DNA from: Candolleomyces eurysporus
Taxonomy: Eukaryota; Basidiomycota; Agaricomycetes; Agaricales; Psathyrellaceae
Direction of reading: 5' to 3'
DNA: 28,679 nt
NCBI GenBank assembly: GCA_027579435.1
Contig: JANBPK010001311.1
Coordinates: 1-28,679, forward strand
The notes under the pieces are model-generated. The model was not told the DNA's origin. It saw only the letters and a program-made list of their open reading frames with translations, and did no database searches. Positions 1 to 9,335 of the stretch are shown here, piece after piece. The first letter of the stretch is position 1, and the number at the start of each line of letters is the position of its first letter. The translations under genes and the position numbers were made by a program.

Positions 1-759
1 TTTCTTAGATTGCTGTGAATGTCTGCCGTGACGGCGCGCTCTGATGGCGATTGATCCGCGTGTCTGGAAGCCCAAATATTTGCCCTTGGCCCGTGCGCTG
101 CGTTACCTGGTCCGTGCGCCTTCCCGCCTTTATAACCACCTCCCGACCTTCTGAGCACTTCATACTTACCTTGATGGCATAGACCCCTTCACGTACTGGG
201 TGTATGGGCTATGGACGCACTTCATAGCACGGCGACCTTGTCCATACAGAGTGTGGCTGTAGCTTGTATGGGGGTATCCCCTCATGCACTGTCTCAATAT
301 TTTCCTGTCCTCCTTCGGCCACTCTGGCTGAGGAGGCTTCTTTTTTGTCGGGCGTCGGTCCTAACCCTAACCCTAAAGCCTTAACTTTGAATGCGACTTT
401 GCCGCCTGTACGATCCATGGTGACTGTGCACAAAGACGATTCGTAATATTGTGTGTTCCTGAAGGCTCTTCGGACTTCGATCTGACCGATTAGATCGGCT
501 TCGCGACATGCTTCTCAACTATTGGAGGTCTTCTATGCACACGAACAACTCTCAATCTCGTCATCCCGTTCCCTATCCTGACCCACGCCTTATAGCCTGT
601 TGGTATTCCCGTTGGCGTTATCTAGGTGTGTCCTCCGCTTATATCTTATCCGTGAGGTGGCGCCTATTGAGGGTTATTTATGGCCGTAAGACCGCCATAC
701 CTCCGAAGTCCCATGAATAAGAAGGCATAGTGAGCTCTGACCGAGGCACTCACGACATC
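1..759. other. Left-edge non-coding sequence
   Basis: No convincing gene is seen here. The short frames on both strands show no recognisable family and no good splice pattern. Around 359-376 there are about two and a half copies of the vertebrate/fungal telomere unit (CCCTAA), too few to be a telomere. A small inverted repeat (GATCT...AGATC) lies near 480-496. The last part (722-759) is the start of the sequence shared with the second monooxygenase copy, so the duplicated unit begins just upstream of the ATG at 760. This stretch may contain the monooxygenase 1 promoter, but no clear TATA box was found. Confidence 0.6.
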
Positions 760-2471
760 ATGACTCCTTTGACAACTACACCCAAACTCTCACTCGAAAT
801 CATCATTGTCGGTGCTGGGATCGGCGGACTCACCGTAGCGCATCGTCTCGCCACAGCAGGTCATAAAGTTATCATCATCGAAGCCGCTCAGACTCTAGGT
901 GAAATTGGGGCAGGAATGCTTCTCTCAGCGAACGTCACCCGTCTGCTCTGTCGCTGGGGCTTTGGTGAGAAGCTGAAAGAGGTTGTCACAGTTTCAGAGG
1001 GGATGACATTTCGTAGATGTACGTTCAACGTAACTGACATTTTTGATGCGTAACTTATCGCTACTGCGCTCTCGTAGATGATAACGGTGAAGTGTTGACT
1101 GCGATACCGCTTGGAGAACTATCAGAAAAGGAATATGGCGCACCCAGCTATATGATTCACGTACGTATCAGCTCCTCATACCATCTTGCCTTTACTGGTT
1201 CTCATCAATAATAAATCGCATTCAGCGCGCAGACCTCCACAGTATTCTCCTCTCCGCAGTGCAACCCCTCGTCACCATCAAATTGGGTTCCAAGGCTACC
1301 GATATCGACCCCAACATTGCCTCCGTCACCCTGGCTTCGGGGGAAACCGTCGAAGGCGACCTGGTCATTGGGGCAGATGGGCTGCGTAGCAAAGTCCTGG
1401 AAGTCGTGTTGCCGCCAGAGGAGAAGAAACTTGGGAAATTGAATCCGAAGCATACAGGCGACGTTGCATACCGTGCGTTGGTTCCCAGCGATCGTCTTCT
1501 CGCAGACCCTGAGATGAGGGAGCTCATTGGGGCGGGAGTGAATATTTGGATTGGTCCGGAGAGGCATTTTGTTGGGTACGCTATCGTGAGTCCGAGTCGT
1601 CAATTCTTCTTGGAAGTCACAATCTGATCTCAGCGACAACTTCGATATTTTCAAACATACTTTGCTTGGCCTACTCTTATACAGCGCAGGAGCGAGCTCT
1701 ACAACCTCGTCATACTTCACACCGCCCGAAACACAGACGAGACCGTTAAAGCCGGGGACCTCGAGCTGATGAGAGCTGAGTTTGCGAACTTTGAGCCTCG
1801 GTAAGTTGCTTACCATATTAATACGATTTTGGTCCCACTACGAACGCTCAAATAAATCGCCAGAGTGCGGAAACTACTGGACCTTGTATCGTCTGCTACG
1901 CTCTGGCCTTTACTGGATAGAGATCCTCTCACCAGCTGGGTGCATGAATCAGGGAAGGTGTGCCTCCTTGGAGATGCTTGTCATCCGATGCTCGTGAGTC
2001 CTTCAACAACGTTCCCCCTAACACAATCGAATGCTCATCTATTTTCTTCTCAGCCATACCAAGCCCAGGGAGCTGCAATGGCAATCGAAGACGCAGCCGT
2101 CCTCGGAAATCTCCTCTCCCACATCACGAACAAATCACAACTCCCAAAACTCCTGAAGGCGTACCAAGAGCTTCGATATCCACGAGCGACCAGCAACCAG
2201 CTCGGCTCGCGTCTGAAAAAAANCGTTATATCATTTGGCTGATGGACCTGAGCAAGAAGCCAGAGACACAGCAATGAGAAGTGCGATGGAAGCTGCACTG
2301 AAGATGGCCAAAGGGCAGGATTGTAGTGAAGATGATCCTGGATTCAAGATCTTGAAGGAAGAGAAGGAGAGGAGTAGATTGGCATACGGATACGATGCGG
2401 ATGTGGATGTGGAGAATTGGATTGAAACGAACCGGGCCGACCTGATAACGTTGGTAGCCGGCAAAAACTAA
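760..2471 (+). CDS. FAD-dependent aromatic-ring monooxygenase, copy 1 (frame broken at an N)
   Basis: Class A flavoprotein monooxygenase of the salicylate-hydroxylase type, expected to use FAD and NAD(P)H to hydroxylate an aromatic substrate in the cytosol. The substrate cannot be told. Exons: 760-1018, 1078-1160, 1226-1585, 1685-1800, 1864-1993, 2054-2471; all introns are GT-AG. Visible motifs are GAGIGG (FAD Rossmann), RADLH, GADGLRSKV (the DG motif) and LLGDACHPML (the GD motif), all in order. The last exon is one base longer than in copy 2, at an N beside seven A's (2216-2223). If that base is spurious the protein is a full 454 residues. The first 86 residues differ from copy 2 at 13 sites, some in usually conserved positions (SPNVTRLLWRWG in copy 2 reads SANVTRLLCRWG here). 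It is either diverging in function or beginning to decay. Confidence 0.88.
2223..2223. other. Ambiguous base (N) after an A-run
   Basis: An N follows seven A's in the last exon of monooxygenase copy 1. Compared with copy 2 (stretch around 11605-11622) this spot carries one extra base, which shifts the frame for the last part of the protein. The downstream frame (2235-2471) then matches copy 2 to the stop codon. A consensus or homopolymer error is more likely than a real mutation. Confidence 0.8.
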
Positions 2472-3082
2472 TCATAGTGCCAGTGACAATGCATAAACAA
2501 CGTTAGCCATATGATTTCGGGGGCGCAGACGTGTATTGGGGGAGAAGCAAGCTTGAAGAGGACCAGAAACAACCGAATTCATCTCTCCTGATACTTGTAG
2601 CCGTTGCCAGATCCATTGGTCACCCGTACCTCACGCTTTTTTCAGAGATCCGCTCTCCCCTCCTTGACGATGCGTAATCTTGAAGATTCGTTTTACGAAG
2701 ACCATGTTTCAGCGGTATGGAGCTGAATAGGGAGCTACCTGATTCGACTCGATTGTTTGAAATTTAAGCACCCCCGGATCTGGGCCACGAACTTGGGAAG
2801 AGAGGATGGAGGAAATGGGGATGGGAGAAAGGGGCGGTCAATTTGCGCGACGGGGTCTGTTGGGTGAGGAGTCGAACGACCTTGATCACTACGCGTCGCC
2901 CTCAAAGGTACACATCTCGAACAGATGAGTGGCTACGAGGATTTGGCATCTCCTCTCGCTGAAATCAGAATCCCGGTAGTATAAATATGTTTGGAAGACT
3001 ATGTAAAAGTCCAACTGTAACGAGAGAAAGCGGACTGCGACTACGTTGGTTCAACTTCTTTAGATACACATCTCGCTGATCT
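2472..3082. other. Intergenic sequence between converging genes
   Basis: Lies between the stop of monooxygenase copy 1 and the stop of the minus-strand membrane-protein gene. No gene, RNA or repeat is recognised. It presumably holds both 3' ends. It is the left part of the roughly 4 kb that block 2 lacks. Confidence 0.6.
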
Positions 3083-4401
3083 CTAGTACACCTTCTCCAC
3101 CTCCCCACCATCCTCTCGCCTTTCCTGCGCGATGTGAATAATCGACGTCCGGGTGGGTAAACAGATGCTTGCGCCCAGTCCTCGTTCGGCATCAGGATCA
3201 CGATTTCGACCAGACTCGCGGTTGAACGTTGATTGAAGGAATGCTGACTCCGCAGTCGTGTGGGCAAATTGAATGGGATTAGTTAGCACGCCGTCCTTGA
3301 CTTCAGGGAGCTTGGTGAAAGAACGGCCAGTGGTGACCCGGAATATGATCATGTGTGGCGAGAGTGCCTTTAAGGTAATTCAGTGAACAAAGTTGAAAGG
3401 TTTGACTGTTGAAGCTTACGCAGAATGAGTAGAACAGGCCCTGAAATAAATAGAAGCAGACAAAATATCCCGCCGATTTGCCAATTAGGGAATCTTCCAG
3501 CTGTAGCAGGATGGCTGCAATGATGCCAAAGATGGTGAGAGGGGCAGCCGATTCAATTAGAATGGCGATCACCCCGGTGTAGACTTGCGCATCCACTGAT
3601 GGCAGGATTTTTGCCAGGGCTCTCCGTGTACGAAGAAGGCGGAACGTGATGAGACCTGTGACAACGATGTTGGTTGACACAGTTAGAAAGGTGGAGGCGG
3701 CTGTGTGCCTCATATTATTCTCGTCACGGTAAGTTGATATGAACCAGAAGACTATGTATGTGCCGTGTTTCGCGACGACGCGGTCAGAATAAATTTTACA
3801 TTGAAGTGAAGACCACACAGACCTAAGGCGGACAGAGACGTGATGATCGGCAGGATTGTCACCCACCAATATTCCAAGCAAACTATATAGCAGCGGTACA
3901 CCTGCAACGAACAATTTGTGAGCCAAGTTGTCAGACGGACGGAAATATGACGGCATCGTCCTCACCAGCAGTGCGTCCCCAATCAGAATAAGCAGCCCCC
4001 CGCCAGCGTCGCCCAACAAATACTTCCAGTCATCGTTAAAATTGGCTTTCATTAGTTCCAGCCAATGACCCGGGGAAGTGGACTTGAAGAGCAATTGGAA
4101 GTAGTGTGCCATGTCAAGGGACGCAGGAAGCGCAGATAACGCTGTTATTACAAAGCTGACTACTATGTATCTCTTTCGGCCCTTCCTCTGGGGCTCTGGG
4201 GTCTCCAGGTAAACCGAAAGACCATATAGCGCCATGAACAGATGGATACCTGGAGTCGTTTGGAGCATAGTGGGCATCACTTCGACCGACACGCAGGTAC
4301 ATCGAAATAAACGTACCAGTCTCGACCATGGTTATGGTCAAGTTAGCGTAAATGGCTCGAGCACTCACAGTGATGAGGTGCTCTAGGTGGTCGTCGCTCA
4401 T
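3083..4401 (-). CDS. Seven-helix Agaricomycete membrane protein of unknown function
   Basis: A 354-residue integral membrane protein. Exons, read on the minus strand: 4401-4317, 4249-3966, 3901-3823, 3751-3420, 3367-3083; all introns are GT-AG and phases agree, giving 1065 nt. About seven hydrophobic helices are visible: near residues 20-45 (ALYGLSVYL), 58-85, 108-125 (GDALLVYRCYIV), 130-155, 170-195 (NIVVTGLITFRLLR), 205-235 (YTGVIAILIESAAPLTIFG) and 250-275. Helix 7 runs into ALSPHMIIFRVTTGRSFT, a signature I know from a large, uncharacterised family expanded in mushroom-forming fungi. The C-terminal tail is polar and presumably cytosolic. Exon 1 is read through an internal GTGAGT because the continuous frame gives a better helix start. 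The gene sits alone inside the extra 4 kb of block 1. Confidence 0.85.
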
Positions 4402-4979
4402 TGCTGCTTCTTTGAATATGATATGAGGTGATCTGCAGCTTCGTTTTTGCCTCATTAAATATATCCGCAACCAATGACGCTTGCACATAGATCGTAGTCA
4501 TTCTGAAGGGAGTAAGAAGGAACGCACCCTACTAGTCTGAAAGCTACAGCACATTCGGGGACAGACCAGATGAAATGTTGGACAGAAACTTCTTTTAAGC
4601 GCTATGAGATGTCAGGGGAACCGAAGTAACTCGTCTTCCAGGGGTATCCGAGAATGCAATAGCTTAACCTTCTTTCAAGCGCGATTAGATATCAGGAATT
4701 GGCTGTGTTACCCGATAGAAATGGATCGTTATCAGGGAGACCGACAACAGCACCCAAGCTCTTTGGATTAGACCCACAAGAGAAGCTACCCGGGACCTAC
4801 CGTTCGCAATTGGCAGAGCACGTTCGGAAGAACCGTTGATTCCGTCTCTAGAGGTTGGGATCACTCGTACTCTCCTCTCCATACAGGGCCTCAGTTCCAG
4901 GGCAAGATCCGCACCCATGCTCACCACTGAACTGGATCCTCTCAGTATCCTCAATACTATCCAGTTGCTCCATGCGATG
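4402..4979. other. Upstream region of the membrane-protein gene
   Basis: No gene is supported. It contains an imperfect direct repeat of about 30 bp: AAGCGC..TGAGATGTCAGG near 4597-4617 and AAGCGC..TAGATATCAGG near 4677-4696. It should hold the minus-strand promoter of the membrane-protein gene. No TATA box is obvious. Confidence 0.5.
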
Positions 4980-5991
4980 CTAATATTAGGTGGTTAACAA
5001 AGTTACTTGTGCAAGTAACTTGTTCCCTTACTAATTTAACTTTTTCTAACTTTTTCAGCTTAAGTAAATCTTTCCCCGACACGTTTACTTCACGTTAACA
5101 TTCAAGTTAGACCAAGTTAGAGCATGTTAACTTAAGCTAAGATCAAGCTACATACAAGTTAGCACAAGTAAACTTGAGCTGTATATTGTCTTTTCGCCAA
5201 ATGGGCATGTTGGGTGGGTCCTAGGTGAGTCCCAGCTTGCGCGCTGAAGCACGGCCATTGTGGCTCGCTTTCGTATGGGAAGGGACAGCCGGAGACGATA
5301 ACCTTATTTTTATATTTGCCTATCACGGAGCTTTAGGAGATGAGGTTGAATGTTCATTGTCGGATCTAGAGAGGAACGCATATGAAGGATGATTGGTACG
5401 GGCCCCCACTAGGTACGAGCAGGGTTACGCTGCGTCAAATCCAGGTGTTGTGGATACCCGTGTCCTACCTTTGGAGGGTACGGTTGGAGCACTTAGGCGA
5501 GTTGTCAGGTCCACCATCATCGAGGTTACCCCAGAAACTTCCCCTATTCTCGCAATCCTTCCCATTGCTCAGTCGTTCAGCTTTCCAACGACAACAACAG
5601 ATCTGGGTCTCGCAGAGATTGTTCCTGGCTCGCAACCATTGCCTGCCCTTCCCCGTGAGCTCCGTCGTTTCCTCATCACATCTCACTTGGAACTCCTCAT
5701 CCTCGTCCTCGTCCTGTTCCACCCAGAGGCTTGGTCCCATCAGCGAAGCCTCAACAAACCCTGCATTTTTCTCCCGTTTTCACCATGTTACCTGGCCTAC
5801 ATCTACCAGCTCCAGCACAATATTTGATGAGGCGGCATTATGGATATATCTCACGAACACCGGCGACACGTTCACTTGGCCAGTTGCGTGGAAAACAACC
5901 AATTGTAGCCACGTTAGAGACCCTAACTTGCAGGCGGAAAGTTAGATAAAGTTACTAACTCAAGTAACTTTATTTACAGTCCTAATATTAG
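4980..5991. mobile_element. Non-autonomous DNA transposon with terminal inverted repeats (about 1.0 kb)
   Basis: The two ends are inverted copies. CTAATATTAGG begins at 4980, and its complement CCTAATATTAG ends at 5991. About 20 bp further in, both ends carry AAAGTTACTTG followed by an inverted copy. At the left end this forms a near-perfect palindrome (5001-5020, arms AGTTACTTG and CAAGTAACT). The left 220 bp also carries many scattered AAGTTA/TAACTT units, like the subterminal transposase-binding arrays of DNA transposons. No transposase is encoded: the open frames at 5382-5945 and 5393-5827 resemble nothing known and overlap on different frames. The outermost ten bases are self-palindromic, so the target-site duplication (possibly TA) cannot be fixed. 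Confidence 0.7.
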
Positions 5992-6692
5992 ACATCTGTG
6001 TGGTCAAGGGCTTGCGAAGCTCGCGTTTCCAGCTTCAAAATTTCCCCGAACGCGAATGAAAATCAATTCAAAGAAAGAACATTCTACAGTTTGGTGGGAA
6101 ATTACTCGTCTTTGTGGACTGCGCAAAGCCGCAATGCCTGAGACTTTTATCAAACCGAAACAGATCTCCTCTTCTCACAGAAATCGTGATGGTGAAGGCC
6201 GTCGACGCCTGCCCTCAAGCTCCTCCTGTGATAGGCTTGGTGCCGGGTAAATCCACTTCAAGAGTTGTTGATTTGGGGCAGTATCATTGCGTTTGTGCAT
6301 TCCATTCCATGCAACACACCTTGGTAGTCATCGATAAGGGCTGTTGACAAGGGAGGGTCCAGTGTGTGAGGGTGAGTAAGGAGAACCTAGTCTCCCGTAA
6401 TCAGGGAGCCGATATTCTTCTCCTTTTGAGTTCTACTGCGTTTCACGTTTGTTCTTCCCATTTGGCCTTTCATCTCAGTCGTGTCAGCTCTCTCGTTGAT
6501 CAGCCTTCGCAGAACTGCCGAGAGTACATTAGAAATCCGACATTTGTTGACTCGAAACTATCAATTGAGTTGTACGGGGTACATACAGATTGAATGTGTA
6601 TAAGAGAAGCTGCAGGCTCAGAGCAGCTGTTTCAAACGGTAAGCTGGCGATAGATACAGTGTCGTTGCAAGTCCTCTAAATCCTTTCTGTTT
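5992..6692. other. Intergenic sequence, right part of the extra 4 kb
   Basis: No gene is recognised. From about 6517 onward the sequence matches the region just after the stop of monooxygenase copy 2 (from 11870), so this is where block 1 resumes. It contains the 3' flank of secreted gene A. Confidence 0.55.
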
Positions 6693-8198
6693 CTATCGCT
6701 GCCAACCCCGGGCGATCCAAACCTCCTTCAAGTACAGAAAATAAACTATTAGCCTACACCACCATAATGCCTTCGAAACAGCGAGAGCGAACGTACCACT
6801 TGCTCGAACTGGGATTCGTCGAAATAATCAACAGGTTCCTCTTCTCGAGGTACGTTCAGTTCTTCCGAGTCTGTTGCCTTGTCAAGTTGTCGAGGTGCAT
6901 TCGACTCTTCCGGTTCAGGTGCGTCAAGCTCTGGCTCTGGCTCTGGCTCTGGCTCAGGTGGGGGGAGGTAACGCGAGTTGTCCGTTACGAGGAATAGTTC
7001 GCCTGTACTCCAGGTAAACAGAGTTAGCGTCACGCGATGGAGGGTTGGAATGTTATGATGAGAGTATGGTCGTAGAAGGAACGTGGACGTACGTGTGATG
7101 GAATGGCACCTCCAAAACAACTCGACCTTTGATCCATCCGTCTTACTCCAAAACGGTTTCAGGGACGATTCAAAGCGGCCTTCCGATATGATCCACTGTG
7201 TTCATACGTACGCCGGTAGGTAAGAAATGGAAAGATGGTTGTGGTGGGGAAACTCACGAGGGAGCTTTCGTGCGCACAGACACTGGGCGAGGTAAGAGAT
7301 GTCTGGCTGATTGCAGGAGATGTGTTCGGAGGTGTGTAGTGAGTTGCGCCGAAAGACAGGAGGCTTTTTAAAACGAAGTAGGTGAACTGGATTGCAGCAA
7401 CGGGGGGACGCCCACGGACCTAGACTCGGAGGGATCCACCCCATCCGGGAAGATCACACCCGCATAGGGGAACTCGTCTGAGAACCCGTTCTACCAACAC
7501 AAGGGCCACCAATCATTGCAATGAATTTTTGCTTTCAACGAGAAAACAAATTTGATCACGCACCTGAAGCTCGTAACGCAAATGGTTATTCGGATTATGT
7601 TCTAGATAGGACGCCGACGTGCTAATCTTCAGCACTGAGTTATAGTTCGAGTCGCGTGTCACGCAGTGTCTTCCTTTATCGCTGAGAGTGGACGACACGT
7701 ATCCTAGCATACCACCATTGGGGATTTTGATGACTTGCAAATGCCCAAGGTTCCTATTGTGGAATCGAGATTGGCCAAGTTAGCTTTGATATTTCTTCAG
7801 CTTGAAGGAAAAGGGGTCGTCAGGTACCTCTCTTCGTTCGGGTCGGGTAGATTCGACGGAAGACTGTCGCGGGCCATATCTAGCAAAATACGTCGTCAGA
7901 CATCCTTGGCCTCCATTGGGACTGTGGAGAGCTCACATGTCCCACTGGCGCGCCTCACTGGGGGCTTCAAAGGTAGCCTCCTCGCAAGCCTCTCGCCGTT
8001 AGAAAGTTTCTCTAGATTAAGATACTGGTCTTCAGGCGTTGAGATCTCACTCCTGGGGCCTCGATGATGTGGGGTTTGGTGGTGAGGATGATTCAGAGCG
8101 CGTCGGACGTGGTGTGCACCTGAATTCGAAGCCGAGACTAGGTTGGGTTCGACCAGAAGGAGCGGGAGTACCATCCATAACGATGGAGAGAGGCGCAT
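6693..8198 (-). CDS. Secreted protein A, NGERLARRLPLKPP-motif family
   Basis: Predicted secreted protein of 340 residues, function unknown. Exons on the minus strand: 8198-7937, 7879-7828, 7753-7564, 7490-7420, 7363-7258, 7195-7093, 7002-6797, 6725-6693; phases agree throughout. Order of parts: signal peptide (LWMVLPLLLVEPNLVSAS), a His-rich stretch, SNGERLARRLPLKPPVRR, a domain with LGYVSSTLSDKGRH, an FPYAGVIFPDG segment, CAHESSL, and PFWSKTDGSKVELFW. Then come a Glu-Pro repeat and an acidic tail (VDYFDESQFEQV). I know the motif and domain layout from a large, uncharacterised Agaricomycete family. The fourth intron ends in a weaker AAAAAG acceptor where gene C has GAATAG. The last exon encodes only ten residues but matches gene C closely, which supports the model. 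Confidence 0.75.
6926..6958 (-). repeat. Hexanucleotide repeat encoding Glu-Pro
   Basis: About five tandem copies of GGCTCT (plus strand) lie in the seventh exon of secreted gene A and encode alternating Glu and Pro on the minus strand. Gene C has only two or three degenerate copies at the same place (near 12215-12240), so the tract length changes between paralogues. Confidence 0.85.
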
Positions 8199-8269
8199 AT
8201 TTGGTGCGAAGGGGTGCGGTGCTCCTGAAGACGCGACGAGGAAGGAAATATTTTAAGGAAAGCGACACA

Positions 8270-8850
8270 ACCTCCCCGGAGCCCGATCCCGAGGTCCCAG
8301 GCCTTGAAGAATCGAACGTACCTTGACAGCTTGGAGAGACAACAGACTCCGAACGGCAAGAGCTCAACGTAACGCGAGAAGATGAACCGGATGATTACTT
8401 GATGAGTCGCAGTTTGAGGAAGTGATACGTCGACGTTAGCTTTCGATTTTTGAAGCACTTGCTATTACCATGATTTCCGATGTTAACTGTTTTGTCGATC
8501 GTGAGGTTTGTTAGGTTTAGTAGGCTCCAGCAACAGCGGTAGATGAGAGGAGAGCGCTCAGAGGACTGGGAGAGTACCGTACGTTTAACAGTTCACACAG
8601 TTTCTCTGAGCCTTGGCCCTGCTCATACCCCTGGAAGCTGTACACCAGACGACTCAATTGACTCGGAGAGTTCGAACACCGGATTTCTAATTACTTCCGG
8701 TGGTTGTACAAATTCATCTATGTCTCGGTCTGAATAGACCACCCCGCGAGAGCAGGATCATCCGCTTGATGATGGAACGTCCTCTTGGCATTCTAGAATG
8801 GAATATGTGCTCATACTCAAGTGAATAATGGTCGTAGTCAAAGATTGATG
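8270..8850 (+). repeat. Inverted segment carrying the C-terminal exon and 3' flank of gene B
   Basis: Read on the plus strand, this stretch matches the complement of 13570-14160, the C-D intergenic region plus the D C-terminal exon. The left join follows GCGACACA (8262-8269), shared with the upstream flank of gene C. The right join falls at GATTGATGT/AGGTAACG (8850/8851). Turning the segment round makes both joins read like the C-D copy. It encodes a damaged tail: an Arg codon has become TGA just after the PEPDPEVPGLEES-like part, and one base is missing in the DEPVDYFDESQ-like part. Confidence 0.85.
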
Positions 8851-9335
8851 TAGGTAACGTGTTTTATCCTTTAACAGGGACAGCTCGTCTGGAACATGGA
8901 TTCCAGGAACAACTACGTTAGCAGCGCATGCACAAGTGAAAAGTCCGTAGGTGATTATAGTATTCAACGGTGGAGAAAAGGAATGCACCCGTAGTCGAAT
9001 AGTACCACCAAAAAAACTGAATCTTCTTTCCATCGGTCTTACTCTAAAACGGTCTAACAATCGGGAATTTTGGTGGGCCTATGTCCCACTACCAATATAA
9101 TAAAATATGATATAACATGTATGAAAATGAAAGGCGGTAGGGTACTTACGAGGGTGCTTTCGTGTGCGCAAATGGCTAGGGAGGTGAGTGAAGTTTGGCC
9201 GATTGCTTGAGAAGTACTCGGGCGGCATAGGTGGCTGGAAGGCAGTAAGGTTATTGAGGGGATAGCTGACTATGTCCATAGCTGTATCCAATGACCAGAC
9301 TCATCAGGCAACGTCACATCAAGGGATTATTGATA
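8851..9335 (-). pseudogene. Secreted protein B, truncated and inversion-broken paralogue
   Basis: Remnant of the same family as A, C and D, closest to D. The frame PSTSQAIGQTSLTSLAICA (near 9230-9175) matches the fifth exon of gene C and ends in a GTAAGT donor. The next exon contains IVRPF, a stop, then SKTDGKKIQFFW: the conserved Trp of PFWSK has become TAG (9044-9046, minus strand). A further piece, DELSLLKDKTRYL, precedes the inversion break at 8851. The signal peptide, LARRLP motif and first domain are absent. It cannot make the family's normal protein. Confidence 0.8.

Larger units (their letters stand above)
722..2472 (+). repeat. Duplicated block 1, left part (monooxygenase unit)
   Basis: This segment is the counterpart of 10094-11863. 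Similarity starts at AAGGCATAGTGAGCTC about 40 bp upstream of the ATG in both copies and runs through all exons and introns to the stop codon. Exon lengths are identical (259, 83, 360, 116, 130 nt). Only the last exon differs, by one base at an N. Immediately after the stop codon this copy diverges, because an extra stretch (about 2474-6516) separates it from the rest of its block. Confidence 0.85.
6517..9335 (-). repeat. Duplicated block 1, right part (secreted genes A and B)
   Basis: Counterpart of 11870-15461 (genes C and D). A pairs with C over the full gene and its 3' flank. B pairs with D only over the 3' half of the gene. Inside it, 8270-8850 is inverted relative to the C-D copy. Similarity is lost near 9335, in what would be the fourth exon or intron of B, so the 5' half of B is missing. 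Confidence 0.8.

Noticed and set aside
730..759. Longer N-terminus for monooxygenase 1 (and 10101-10130 for copy 2) starting at GTG
   Set aside because: GTG is not used as a normal start in fungi. An in-frame ATG follows 30 bases later and gives the usual distance to GAGIGG.
4369..4401. Very short first exon ending at GTGAGT in the seven-helix gene
   Set aside because: Reading through gives ANLTITMVETG joined in phase to the first helix. Splicing there would need a 4-nt exon.
5382..5945. 187-codon open frame inside the transposon as a possible transposase
   Set aside because: It has no DDE-type or DNA-binding motif, low-complexity Ser runs, and a competing overlapping frame at 5393-5827.
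7387..7415. Secreted gene A broken by an intron of only 29 nt
   Set aside because: Using the GTCCGT donor at 7419 and the AAAAAG acceptor gives a normal 56-nt intron. It keeps phase and matches the same junction in C and D.
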